Source: Littorina saxatilis (taxonomy: Eukaryota > Mollusca > Gastropoda > Littorinimorpha > Littorinidae). Taken from it: a DNA stretch of 64,000 nt. This document shows positions 1-10,425 of this stretch, piece by piece. The stretch is taken from contig NC_090253.1 of assembly GCF_037325665.1 (NCBI RefSeq), positions 37,152,894-37,216,893 on the forward strand, read 5' to 3'. Below the pieces are notes generated by a model. The model ran no database searches, was not told where the DNA came from, and was given only the letters and a program-made list of their open reading frames with translations. Numbering within the stretch: position 1 is the stretch's first letter; each line of letters begins with the position of its first letter. Both the position numbers and the translations under genes were made by a program.

Positions 1-115
1 CCACTAGATTGCCAATTTTAAAGTCTTAGGTATGACCCGGCCGGGGTTCAAACCCACGACCTCCCGATCACGGGGCGGACGCCTTACCACTAGGCCAACC
101 GTGCCGGTACGTGGA
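1..115 (-). mobile_element. tRNA-derived SINE, cut by the window edge
   Basis: Read on the minus strand this is a tRNA-like head. An A-box-like stretch (GGCCTAGTGGTAAGGCG) is followed by a B box (GGTTTGAACCCC) and then a short unique tail that runs off the left edge. It lies in intron 3 of the DERL2-like gene. It differs from the second SINE family (first seen near 1245) in its tail. It is not a functional tRNA: there is no foldable acceptor stem and the tail is SINE-like. Confidence 0.7.
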
Positions 116-229
116 AGTCACAAATCACAAATGTAGAACAAGACAAAGAAGTACATGCTCACACACACACATTATACACAAAGTACTGTGAACTCCTACC
201 CCACCCAATCTTGGCCTTTCAAAGGATAC

Positions 230-3200
230 AATCATGAGGAAGCCTCCAAAGATGAACATGAAGAAAAAGTCAGCCGTTCTGCCACGGAACGATCCCTCTT
301 CCAACATGCGACAGTAGCGGTAAGCAAAAATCATGTTGAACAGGAAGTTGAATCCTATTGGTCCAAAGTATAAGAAGTTGGTTACCAAGCGCCATACCTG
401 TAAAATAGTACACGCATAGCAACATTTCTCATTTTACTGCCAAAACTAGTACACTGAATCCTGAGCCTATTGTGTTTAAAGCGGTTCCCTCTTTTAGTGT
501 ATTCGTAGTGCAATGTATCACATGATGACTTCAATTAGTATTAGACAGTCAAGTCATAGGAGACGTTATTAAGTTTTCCGAAAAAAAGTAAATGTGCTGC
601 ATGTTGGTTTCATTCAAATGAGCCTAGTATACATGACTGTGATATAACATAGCTAGAAAATGGATTACTGATAAGTAAATTCTGTTACGTAGGTAGGTTT
701 GTTGAAAACTATCTACTAAAAATAATCATATCCTTTCATGCAGAGAGCAGTATATATTGCCTCGAATCAAAACCATACATGTAGTATATATTCTTCTCTA
801 AAGTGCCTCGCACTACAAATAATGCTATGGTTGGCTAGAAGCAGAAAGATGTTAAACTTAAAGTCTCTAAAAAACAACAGGAGGGGTGAACTTATGGAAT
901 GCTTAATGAATGGCAATTAGTGCAAACATTCACAGCAGTATTCTCCCTCGTGTTTTTGCCGAGAGATTTGACTGCATGAATGTTTCAATATCGCACTTTC
1001 TTTCTTTTTGTATTTTCTTACTTGCAACGGAAAACTTAGCTGGCTAACGCCAAGGATATGAAAATAGACCGTGGGCTCAGAAAAAAAGAACAAACACAAA
1101 CCAGATGAACAGAGTCTCAGAAGGGACACCTGAATCCCCCAAGCACGTGTCGATAAAACAACTGGGCTTTGTAATTCTCAATTTTGGAATTGTAAGTAGG
1201 CCTATCTGTTTCAGATATTTACAGATCCACACATTGAATGTTTAACGACGGCGCAGTGGCGTGGTGGTAAGACGTCGGCCTCCTAATCGGGAGGTCGTGA
1301 GTTTGAATCCCGGTTGCTGCCGCCTGGTGGGTTAAGAGTGGAGATTTTTCCAATCTCCCAGGTCAACTTATGTGCAGACCTGCCGGTGACTTAACCCCCT
1401 TCGTGTGTACACACAAGCACAAGACCAAGTGCGCACGGAAAAGATCCTGTAATCCATGTCGGAGTTCAGTGGGTTATGGAAACACGAAAATACCCAGCAT
1501 GCCTACTCAACGAAAGCACTTAAGCAGAGTGAAGCTGACTATGCTCTCAGAGTATAGTGTGGGGAACCCAAATGGGCAAACGAGCTTACACGTAACCAGA
1601 AAATTCTGGAACGCTGAAGAAGAATGTTTAACTCCCCTTCTTTGGCAAATGCAAAAATAAGATGTAGCAGCTATTAAAGAACTGCTAATCTGACAAGATT
1701 CTGTGTTGCAACAACGCCTTTTGGCAAAATGAATTAGTTAAATAAATTCACTCAAGGTATTACCGTTCTAATAAGTTATGAACATACAGTAACTTGAGTA
1801 AGGCACTGTATATACTCGGAGGCAAAAGAAACGCAAATAAAGGATGCGTTAATTAAACCTTTATAGACTTGAAATAAAAAGAAAATAATGATACTAGCAT
1901 GTTCTGCACCTGTTGTTTTAGCGGTCTTATCTTGTCAGAACCGTGTTTGCCATTATCTGGGTCACACATGAGGTCTTGTTGACGGGGATCCCAAACCGTC
2001 ATGGGGACCACTTTCAGCACATGCACAATGTGGAAAAGCAGCTTTTCGTGTTCAGAGTGTTCAGGCAAGCTGTACCATACACACAAAACTGTTACAACAT
2101 TCATTTCTGCGACACAGGCGCGATGCCGAGACTATCACCAGATCAGCGCCAACAGGCGATCGGGAGACTTGATGCCAGACAATCAGTTCAGCAAGTTGCT
2201 AGGGCATTTGGAGTAAATGTCACCACGGTTTATCGCCTGCAGCAACGTTTTCATGCCAATAACAGTCCCGGAGACTTACCAGGACGTGGCAGACCCCGGG
2301 TAACAACAGCCCGACAAGATCGCCATCTTGTCCATCAACACCAGCGAGATGCATTCGAAACTGCCGCCAACACAGCCCGTAACACATTTGGGGTGCATGG
2401 ACAACCCGTCAGTGCCAGAACTCTACGCCGACACCTTGGTGGGCAGAACCTGGTAAATCGGCGTCCTGCTCGACGTCCCGTCTTGACAGCTCAGCATCGC
2501 CTGGATCGTCTAGCCTGGGCCCAGCAGCATGCCCACTGGCGCCATCGGGACTGGCGGAGGGTTCTTTTTTCGGACGAGAAGCGCTTTTGCCTGGAACCTG
2601 GCGATGGGCGTGTCCGGATCTGGCGAAGACCTGGACAGCGGTTTGCTAACAATAACATCCTGCAGCATGATCGATGGGGAGGTGCCAGCGTCATGATATG
2701 GAGCGCCATTGGTGTCAATTAGCGAGTGGGACCTGTCGTCTTTCAGAACGTCGGCCAAGGTCGTGGGAATGGTGTCAATGCAGACCGCTACATCAATCAA
2801 GTCCTGCGTCCGTATGTGGTTCCATTTGTCCAGAGGTACCAGAACTGCCTGTTCCAGCAAGACAATGCCCGTCCCCATACTGCACGTGCTACCCAGGACA
2901 GGTTGCGTCACAACAGCGTGAACATTCTGCCTCATTCTGCTCGATCTTCGGATCTCAACCCAATCGAACACTTTTGGGACATCATGCAAAGAAGGATTAA
3001 TGCCCTTGCCCGGAGACCCTGCCCAGCAGCAGAACTGCGTGCTGCCGTGACCCAGGTGTGGGCTCAGGTCCCTCAGCAGCAAATTAATCACCTCGTCCTC
3101 TCCATGTACCGGAGGTGCGCCACAGTCATCAACGCCCAGGGAGGAGCAACACGCTTTTGACTTTCAACAGCAGGGGCGAGTTTTGGCGTTCGCCCGCTCG

Positions 3201-6200
3201 CCCCCGGCGACTTCAAATCGCGTCGGGCGGGTTCGAAATTACTCTAAATATCGCCCGCCTGGCGAGTTCAAATTTCGCTGAAGCACAAAGTTGTTAGGCA
3301 ACGTAGTCAATCCGAACGGCCCGCGAACAAATATCTCTGCGGGCGGGCGATCTCAAAATCTGTCACTTCTCTACTGCCCACTCATCCCCCCCCCCTTCCC
3401 CCACTTTCAGAAGGACTCAGGACTACCACCAATCAAGGCCAGACACATTGGCTAGACAGCTACCCCCCTCCGCCTCACTTGACCGTGTCATCACCCCTCC
3501 AGTGCCACGAGCCGCTGGCGATTGCATCAGCAGTCAAAATAGTTAAACCCCCCTTGTCCCCCCCTCTTTGCGCTATTCACTTCACCCCCTCTCTTATATC
3601 TTATCCTGCGCTCACCAAACCTTCAGAGACTTTCACATGTTGTAAAACAGTTTCCTCTCAGATAAAAACTCGGTCATTGACCCGAGTAAGAAGGTCAGTG
3701 TCTCGACAGGCAGCTGTGTTCAGGTTGCAAGTACCGGTCATTGACCCAGGTCTCAAGGCCAACCAGCTTTTACAATGCATCTGCCTTTGATCTGACCCCC
3801 ATCCAGAGCAAACATATTCCCCCTAGCCCTCTGTATTTTTCCTTTGATGTGCCTGCTATGTACCGTGATCCAGTTTCTGGGAAATGTATAATTATGTCAA
3901 TGACTGCAGGGATACTCATTGAGACCATTTTCCAAAATATGTTAACACCAGCTTTGCTGACCAACTTAGTACAAGTAGTGACAGTACTACTGCTGTCAAT
4001 TATTTCTCTTCAACTAAGGAAGTAAGAAAAACCAACCCGATCCACTATATGTGATAAAGAAGAAAAGACAGACCTTCAACAATAGGACAAGGGATGCAAC
4101 TCTGCTGAATCAAAAGCATAAAGATCACCTGTGAACAATTCTAGGATCAGGAAATCTGAACATCTGTTTGTTTTCATTAGGAAATAGAAATGAAATATAA
4201 ATAATGCTTTTGATTATTTATGACTTAAGCTGTGGTAAATTTGGCTGGTATGCAACTTTTATACTTCTGCTTGATCTAACAGTAATATTAATAACACAGA
4301 CATAAAGACAAAGAAACAAAACAAGAAAGCAACTTAGAATTTTTTTTTTTGTAGTCAGCTTTTTATACTTGGTTTTACACAACAAAAAACATAATTTAAA
4401 TTTTTTTAAAAAATGCTGATTTACTCTTTTGTAGTGTGTGTTTATGTGGTAAGTAGAGTTCCATAGTAAATTACTTTGTAAATTGTGTGGTAGGGGGTAC
4501 ATAAAGGGGGTAACTTTTAGTGAGGTTTAGTGTGTGATTGTGTGACAGGGTGTGAATGTGGTTTTGATTTCTTGTTTCTTTGTGGCGGCTTTTATTTTAA
4601 ATTCTTTATAAAAACAAGGTTAATTATCATTATATTAAAACATAGCACTTTAGTCATCAAGTTTTGTGTGTGTTTGTGGTAGTTATTAGTAGTGCAAATC
4701 CACATGTATGCATTATAAGTATGAATGTACGTCTTTTGTGTATGTGGTTAGCACGCGACGAGCCGCTGGGGCGGTTGTAAGAAATCCCGGCAGGTTGGGG
4801 GCCGGTTGGGATTTTGGGGGGCCGGTTCAATTTTTGACTTACCGGCCCCCCTGGCCGGTAGCAAAAAAAAGTTAAGGTACACCCCTGCAACAGTCTTCAA
4901 ACAGTGTTCAGTGGAACATGGCACGTCATGCTCTCATCCCAATACACTTTTCCGTATGGTTTTTGTATCGGTCAATTCGTTTCCTTGTTATTGTTAACCC
5001 GAAATAATTAATTCGACATTAAAATTCATGGGTAAGCCATCTTCACTGCAGCATTTGCGTTTCTTTTGCCTCTGAGTTTACATACCTGGTATTGTCGAAA
5101 TATCAGGTCTGGATTGAAATAGATCTGAAATGGTGTGATGATATCCAGTTGCTGAAACAAAGACAGAATGCATTTCTCTATAAAATGTTCAGAATCATCA
5201 ACAGCAATTTATAAGAATGTCACTAAATAACATTTGACAAACATGTCCTCAGTTGTTTTCTTTTTAAACTGAACTATTAGTTAACACCTTCCAGCTGCCA
5301 TAAGAGAACTCATTTGCAGTGTCAGTATAGAGTCAATCTGTGAATAAACCAGAAAGATTCTTTAGCTAAATGGTTTTGTAATATATATATCTCAACTAAA
5401 CTGGTGGTGACTTCAGACCCTCTCTTTGGGTGAGCGCTCATGTGCTCTACGTGTGTGTTTGTGTGCGTGTGAGTGAATAAGTAAGTAAGTAAGTAAGTAA
5501 GTATAAGTAAGTATAAGTAAGTAAGTGAGCGAGTGAGTGACTGCATGTTTTCGTGATCCAGCTAACACTTGAAATCCAAAGGATACTTTATAGTATTAAA
5601 CACCACATCCCTGATTCACTCACACATGTATACAAACACTGAAACAGTGACACTAAAAATCGCACTTATTCTATTTCATGGCATAGAATGCAGAGTTTGT
5701 GTTTGTGTGTGATGTTAAAGATACTCAGTACACCTAAGGCGCCATTTTGTAAAGTTTTCTGACGATTTGGACCTTAAAAAGTTCAATGGTTATTCGCTGT
5801 ACAGTGGTACCTCTCTTTACGACCCCTCTCTTTTACGGGTCCCTCAATAATACGACCGACTTTTCTCTGACGGATTTTTTCTCCTTCTTTGTCTTAGTAT
5901 TTCTCACCTCCGTATTACGTCCCCCTCTGTGATACGACATACGACCGTCCATACGTGGACTTATAACGACTTTTCCCAAAATTATCATGGGTTTGGTTTA
6001 CTCTAATTATATCTCCAGTCGAGTCAGTGCGCGATACGGACGCTCAAAACTTGCGGAAATCCTTTCCGTGTACAACATCACTTCGGCACACAAACAGCTG
6101 AAGCCACGGGTTTTCGTTTCTTTTTTAACCAAAATCCTTGCTGGCTATCGTATGACTGATTTGTAACTGGTAATGTTATCGACATCATCAACGATGTGCA

Positions 6201-7890
6201 TGCTTTGGGACCGCATACTTTTGTTCGACCTCAGTGTGTTTTATATTACAAACTTGATCGATCAACTCTTGAATATAGTTACGGGGCAAGCAAACTTTGT
6301 GTGGGTAATTAATTGAATAGAAAACGGGTTACCATACTTTGTGGGCGGCATCAATCAAAACGCCCATGTCATTCAATCCGGATCAGTGACGGCCCGGACA
6401 TGAACATAAACCAACTCCTCCATATTACGACCCCTCCATATAACGACCGAATTTTGGTAACATTTTCAAAGTCGTTATATAGAGGTACCATTGTACTATA
6501 ATTATTTATAATCACCTGAAATGATCTGCTCAAAACTGCTCCGAAACTTTGCCAAATAATTAAATGAATTTTAATCAGCGAGCGGTTTGCTTTACCCATC
6601 TCTCCTGTGTCAGGATCGAGTCCGGACTTCCGTCTGTCATAATATTTATTTAGTCCTCATTGATACCCATTCGCCAAAGCAGATTAAGATCGTTGGATTG
6701 AGGAAGTCAAACCTAGTCTAGCTTACGCATGCAAATTCCATGCCTTACAGGGTTAAAACGCTTCGCATAACAGAAACAAATACACTGTTCGTTGGAAAAT
6801 ATCACGGTCTAAAATCAAACACAGCATTCAGATTTGAAAAACAGAAAGCTCAAACACTACTATAATTCTAAGACCTTCTTCTTGTGTGTTGTCATCTATT
6901 CAACTCCCCAAACGAACTCTGCATGTAGCTCTCAGCTCAATTTCTAATCTGTATCTCTAGGAATAGCACATGAAATACTCAGGGTCGCAAGGTAGGACGA
7001 AAATTATGACGCAAAAAGATGCATGTCACATTGAGAATTACAGTCTGGGGTAATCTTGAACTTTTGTGTGTTAAATTCATAGCTCATAACTCAGAGGCAT
7101 TTAAGCCTCCAAATTTGTAGAACCTGCACTTGTAATCATAACAAATAATTTTAGATCCCTTGGAAGTCACGGAATGAACTCCGATGAACTGTACGAATGC
7201 ATTTCGTTTACATGCATCAAAGAAGGAATTATCCGTGTCAGCGGACAGGGAAGGCAACTCTTTCATGTAATGTCCCTTGGTTGACAACGTATGCCATTTT
7301 CATCGATTAAACAACCAAATTTATTAATTATGCTAAGGTTTGGAGCTCAATCTGTCAATTAATTTAACGACAAATGTTCTTTGGCTTGATTACAGGGACT
7401 TGATATACTCCTATCAAAAATAAGTAAAGAATGCCACTGGATTCTGAGCTATGAATTTAACACACTAAAAACACAGGCGTTTTAAATTTGAGTAATTCAG
7501 CCTTCAAACGTTTATTTTTATTTAACTTTTAGGTCACATAATTACAACCCCTAACCTGAACTGTATAGCTCTTGGGGCGATGAGAGACAGTTTTCTTGTT
7601 GGACATGATCACTTTAAGATTATGGTTTTAGACTTAGCGTGACGTGTTCTTTAACAAGCAATTTGCGGTGGAACAGTTGATGTGTCGATGTTCTGAGGCA
7701 AATGCGTCGTCTGCTACATAAATAAAACACACTCTATGCTACTCGGAAATGCACTGATTTCATATTTGAATGAGAAAGAGAGGAGACATGAACCCACCAC
7801 GGCAATTGTTGTTAAAACACAGGCAGTCGTGTAAGCCCGTGTCACGGGGGGCATCTGCACGAACTCTTGCTGAAACGTTTGCGCTGCCAT
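230..7890 (-). CDS. DERL2: Derlin-2/3 family ER membrane protein, exons 1-3 of a gene continuing off the left edge
   Basis: Three minus-strand exons splice in frame: exon 1 at 7890-7798 (31 codons, start ATG at 7890), exon 2 at 5151-5086 (22 codons) and exon 3 at 397-230 (56 codons). All junctions are phase 0 with GT-AG ends. The 109 residues match Derlin-2/3, not Derlin-1, from memory of the human proteins: [15 protein letters not shown], then [13 protein letters not shown], then [12 protein letters not shown] and [19 protein letters not shown]. Derlins are rhomboid-like pseudoproteases of the ER membrane that help retrotranslocate misfolded proteins; the conserved WR motif is at the start of exon 3. 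The remaining C-terminal exons (about half the protein) should lie left of position 1. The exon 3 donor (GTATCC) is a weak match to consensus but agrees with the family boundary. Intron 2 (398-5085) and intron 1 (5152-7797) contain SINEs and DNA transposons. Assignment to Derlin-2 rather than Derlin-3 is uncertain. Confidence 0.92.
398..1240. other. Derlin intron 2, no further feature recognised
   Basis: AT-rich intronic sequence. No coding similarity, RNA gene or clear repeat was seen; short open frames here have no recognisable motifs. Confidence 0.6.
1241..1515 (+). mobile_element. tRNA-derived SINE (family A)
   Basis: The tRNA-like head has A-box (GTGGCGTGGTGGTAAGACG) and B-box (GAGTTTGAATCCC) sequences. 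A body follows with the landmarks CAGGTCAACTTATGTGCAGA, CCTTCGTGTGTACAC and GATCCTGTAATCCATGTCGG. The same head and body recur at 34885-35246 (minus), 40983-41345 (minus, older) and 44030-44332 (plus). That makes it a dispersed family and not a gene. It sits in Derlin intron 2. Confidence 0.8.
2123..3160 (+). pseudogene. Tc1-like DD34E transposase with one in-frame stop
   Basis: From ATG 2123 the frame encodes about 345 residues. It begins [16 protein letters not shown], with an N-terminal helix-turn-helix ([19 protein letters not shown], residues ~20-38) and a basic GRGRPR motif near residue 55. The catalytic triad is visible: Asp151 in LFSDEKRF, Asp247 in [10 protein letters not shown] and Glu282 in [10 protein letters not shown]. 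There are 34 residues between the last two, hence DD34E. The enzyme would cut and paste the element by binding its inverted ends. A single TAG at 2720-2722 interrupts the otherwise open frame; no frameshift is seen, suggesting a fairly young copy. The frame ends with TGA just before the nested insertion at 3171. Confidence 0.92.
3171..4887 (+). mobile_element. DNA transposon with CAGGG/CCCTG ends and 6-bp target duplication, nested in the Tc1 element
   Basis: The segment starts CAGGGGCGAG and ends GTTAAGGTACACCCCTG. It is flanked on both sides by CAACAG (3165-3170 and 4888-4893). The right end matches the right end of the element at 35804-36642 once that copy's own nested insertion is removed. 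Inside there is G+C-rich subterminal sequence and no convincing transposase. A 94-codon open frame at 3741-4025 has hydrophobic stretches but is not recognised. It is probably non-autonomous; the superfamily is uncertain (hAT-like ends, but hAT duplications are usually 8 bp, and 5-6 bp only in some lineages). Confidence 0.78.
5478..5530 (+). repeat. AAGT tetranucleotide microsatellite
   Basis: Repeated AAGT units, some interrupted by AT, in Derlin intron 1, grading into GAGT units. Confidence 0.9.
5802..6493 (+). mobile_element. TA-flanked non-autonomous DNA transposon (CAGTGGTACC ends)
   Basis: Starts CAGTGGTACCTCTCTTTACG and ends with the near-inverse (AGAGGTACCATTG). TA flanks both sides, as for pogo/Tc1/mariner-type elements. 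A longer relative lies in the opposite orientation at 38853-40046 and shares both ends and internal blocks such as ATTATCATGGGTTTG-like and CGGCATCAATCAAAAC-like stretches. No transposase remains. It sits in Derlin intron 1. Confidence 0.8.
6494..7048. other. Derlin intron 1, nothing recognised
   Basis: AT-rich sequence without recognisable coding, RNA or repeat content. Confidence 0.55.
7049..7475 (-). mobile_element. MITE, degraded copy of the family seen whole at 19320-19710
   Basis: Begins GGTAATCTTGAAC and matches the reverse complement of 19320-19710 almost throughout, for example GTCACGGAATGAACTCCGATG and ACAAATGTTCTTTGGCTTG. The far end is degraded, so no clear target duplication can be read. 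Short open frames across it (7084-7287) are repeat shadows, not genes. It lies in Derlin intron 1, 323 bp from exon 1. Confidence 0.75.
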
Positions 7891-8156
7891 GTTGAAAGAT
7901 GTTATAAAGTACGCATGCGTACACGTCAGCGTTTGGTGCTTCCTGTAGAAAAATGAAAGTTCCTCGTGAAAATTTGTCAACCTAAAAGTTTTTGTTCTTA
8001 TTATTTTTGACATAAAGTAAAGTGACGTTGTCAATAAAACGCACATGAAACGTCGTTGATTTGATAAATCACTTGTATGGTTGTAAGCTTATGGATAATT
8101 TAAGGTGCACCAGGCAAAAGAAAACGCAAAACTGCTGTTGCTGTGTAGGAGCGGTC

Positions 8157-8300
8157 TGACTAAATACTGCGCGACCTTGCGCGACTTCAAACTAAAGCAT
8201 TTACATGTACTATTTTTGATGTTCTAGTATTTTCACAGTATTTTCTCACGTTATACCAAGTTTTAAGCCATTGAAATGAAAAATAAGGGAGTTGTGCATT
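8157..8300 (+). repeat. Dispersed repeat 'RAC' (block 1)
   Basis: Landmarks are CGACTTCAAACTAAAGC, ATTTTCACAGTATTTTCTCACG and TACCAAGTTTTAAGCCAT. The same block recurs at 9085-9500 (tandem, forward) and in reverse at 15868-16050, 18658-18830 and 19795-19925. It has no coding content. The class is unknown; tandem spacing of about 200 bp suggests satellite-like behaviour. Confidence 0.75.
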
Positions 8301-8351
8301 CTGATAATCATCGGTCCACGCTATCGCTCATCATAGTGTCTCTCTGACAGG

Positions 8352-8657
8352 ATGGATACTGAATTGCTACGCCGAGTACAGGGAAAGAAAGTGGCTAAAA
8401 GCCGAAATCTATCAAAACAAGAATACAGAGTTATCTCCCATATGCTTTTCGCTAATGTTTCTGATAAAAGTCGAAAGACGAACGGGATTGTAGAATGGCC
8501 GACTTCGACAGTGATCTCCGTTCTGTTCTTCACATTTATGATAAAGGACATCGTTCTGAGGTCAAAGCAAGTCGAAATGTTGAGACTGCTGTGGGAAGGA
8601 GACCATGATATTGTTGCATCACTCCCAACCGGTTACGGAAAAAGTTTCGTCCGCTCC
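8352..8657 (+). pseudogene. RecQ-type helicase fragment ending at the Walker A motif
   Basis: An open frame from ATG 8352 runs about 100 codons. Its last third reads VLRSKQVEMLRLLWEGDHDI then VASLPTGYGKSF. That is the Q-motif region and Walker A (motif I) of a RecQ-like DEAD/H helicase, where the GYGKS loop binds ATP. The frame then leaves helicase-like sequence and soon stops; motifs Ia-VI are not visible downstream in any frame. No splice donor was convincingly placed after GKSF. The fragment lies between repeat blocks, so a copy carried by an element or a broken duplicate is more likely than a working gene. It could also be a first exon whose partners are far away. Confidence 0.5.
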
Positions 8658-8978
8658 GGCCGTAGCCATTTTGTTATGATCCCGTGACAAAGTTGATTAT
8701 CACGTGACACTTTCGCCATATTCAGAGTTGTTTTCACTGTAAACACATCCGCGAAAGATAGCTCGCTTGAAAATGTCTTACATAACAATTCCTTTGTATT
8801 TAAAAAATTACACAACACCATGAACAATCATTATCGACGATCGCGAATCTGCTTATATCAATAACACATTACGAAAAGCTCTAAATAAATAAATCGATTT
8901 CCTCTCCAGACTGAAAACAAAGGGATAAATATAAATGAGGCCCGAAGGGAAGTAACTCATTTTACCAGCGTTCAGGAT

Positions 8979-9500
8979 GGGAGTTGTGATGCATTTTCGA
9001 AGAGCTGGCGATCGAGAGTGAACGCACCGGATTCCTGTCATATCCGACCGTATGTCCGACTTGTTTTTAGAACACACGGGACCTCAAACTAAAGCATTTA
9101 CATGTAATATTTTTTGTGGATCTAGTATCTTCACAGTGTTTTCTCACATTGTACCAAGTTTTAAACCATAGAAAAGAACATAAATGGAGTTATGATGCAA
9201 TTTCGAAGAGCTGGTGAGCCAAAGTGAGAAGCACCGGATTCAGTCTGTCAAATCCGACCACTGATGTCCGACTTGTTTTTAGAACACGTACAACCTCAAA
9301 CTAAAGCATTGGCATGTGATATTTTTGTTGTTCTAGTATTTTAAAAGTATATTCTCACGTTGTACCAAGTTTTAAGTCATAGAGAGAGAGAAAAAAAGTG
9401 AGTAATGATGCATTTTCTAAGAGCTAGCGAGCAAAAGTGAAAAGCGCCGGATTTCTGTTACAAACCGATCTTGCTCTTGTTCAATTTAAAACATGCGCGA
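8979..9500 (+). repeat. Tandem 'RAC' repeat units
   Basis: Two and a half head-to-tail units of about 200-220 bp. Each has the order CTCAAACTAAAGCATT, CTAGTATTTT, TACCAAGTTTTAA, GATGCATTTTC(G/T)AAGAGCT, then CCGGATT and CCGACTTGTTTTTAGAACAC. Units differ by many substitutions, so the array is old. Confidence 0.75.
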
Positions 9501-9613
9501 CCTCAAACCAAAAAGCAAGTTGTTTAGTTGGCTTCTGAGAGACCAGTCCAAGACCTATCCAACAAATTAGACTGCGTACCGTGGGCGAACTGTGTGGCCT
9601 TCCTCATTTCTAA

Positions 9614-9615
<2 letters not shown>

Positions 9616-9705
<90 letters not shown>

Positions 9706-9719
9706 TCTCTCTCTCTCTA
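9616..9719 (+). repeat. CTGT/CT microsatellite
   Basis: CTGT units pass into a long CT run of about 70 bp. The open frame through it is a low-complexity artefact. Confidence 0.95.
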
Positions 9720-9720
9720 G

Positions 9721-10261
9721 AAAGTGAGAATGCTTACTGTCCTACAGGCTAAATATTTCTCCTTTGTGCTCAGGTTCTGTTTACCTGACCAACACCGCAC
9801 GTCGTAGTCTCAAACCAAATTGGAAATCCAAAGCATCATCATTATAATCATCCTCATCTCATTAATCATCCAAAATTATAAATTGTCCTTGCTCTTCAAG
9901 TGTGGCCCTTCGTGCCCGGAGCTCTCATGCACGGTGACCTTGGTCTCAGTGTTCCTGTTCGATCCTTCCCTGAATAATAGTTCTGCTGTCAGTCTTCAAC
10001 GTGACGTTCCGGGGGGTCGGCGGAGGGACGTGGTGGCGATCTGCTCTCTGGAGGGAACGCTCACTCAGTCTGTCTCCGCGACCGTAAACAGTCAATGTCG
10101 TTAGTACGGTGCATATATATAGTAGCTAGGTTGGGCTGCGTCCGTTAGCTCGGGACAGACCCACTTCTCAACACCGTCGAAGTGACTCAGCAGAAGTGCA
10201 CAGTGCACTGACTCTGAGTCACGGTCATCTTCCGAGGGTAGCCCACCGCAGCGACCCGACA

Positions 10262-10292
<31 letters not shown>

Positions 10293-10425
10293 TGGAGCGT
10301 CTGTAAAATCGACAAGTCTGGCAGCGGAACAAAATTCAGATGTGGATGGAGCAGTGAATGCAGGGACGGGGCGGTGTGAGAGCACAACGGGACAAGGAAC
10401 AGGTGTAATTAAAAGACGAAGAAAA
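9721..10425. other. Unassigned spacer with a poly-C run
   Basis: No gene recognised. A run of about 30 C lies at 10263-10292; runs of this kind may be length-variable or misassembled. Open frames over it are artefacts of the homopolymer. Confidence 0.6.

Larger units (their letters stand above)
1815..5076 (+). mobile_element. Tc1/mariner-type DNA transposon, carrying a nested insertion
   Basis: Inverted ends match: CTCGGAGGCAAAAGAAACGC at 1815 and the reverse complement of CTCAGAGGCAAAAGAAACGC ending at 5076. The left end is flanked by TA. Inside lies one transposase frame (2123-3160), followed by an unrelated insertion at 3171-4887 with a 6-bp target duplication. Removing that insertion and one duplication leaves about 1.54 kb, the normal size of a Tc1-like element. 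The right end lies only 9 bp from Derlin exon 2, so the insertion occurred at the exon 2 splice donor. The transposase has one in-frame stop, so this copy is probably inactive. Confidence 0.88.

Noticed and set aside
8101-8130. AGGCAAAAGAAAACGCAAA, similar to the Tc1 ends
   Set aside because: A single end-like match without a partner or TA-flanked structure nearby; not enough to call an element.
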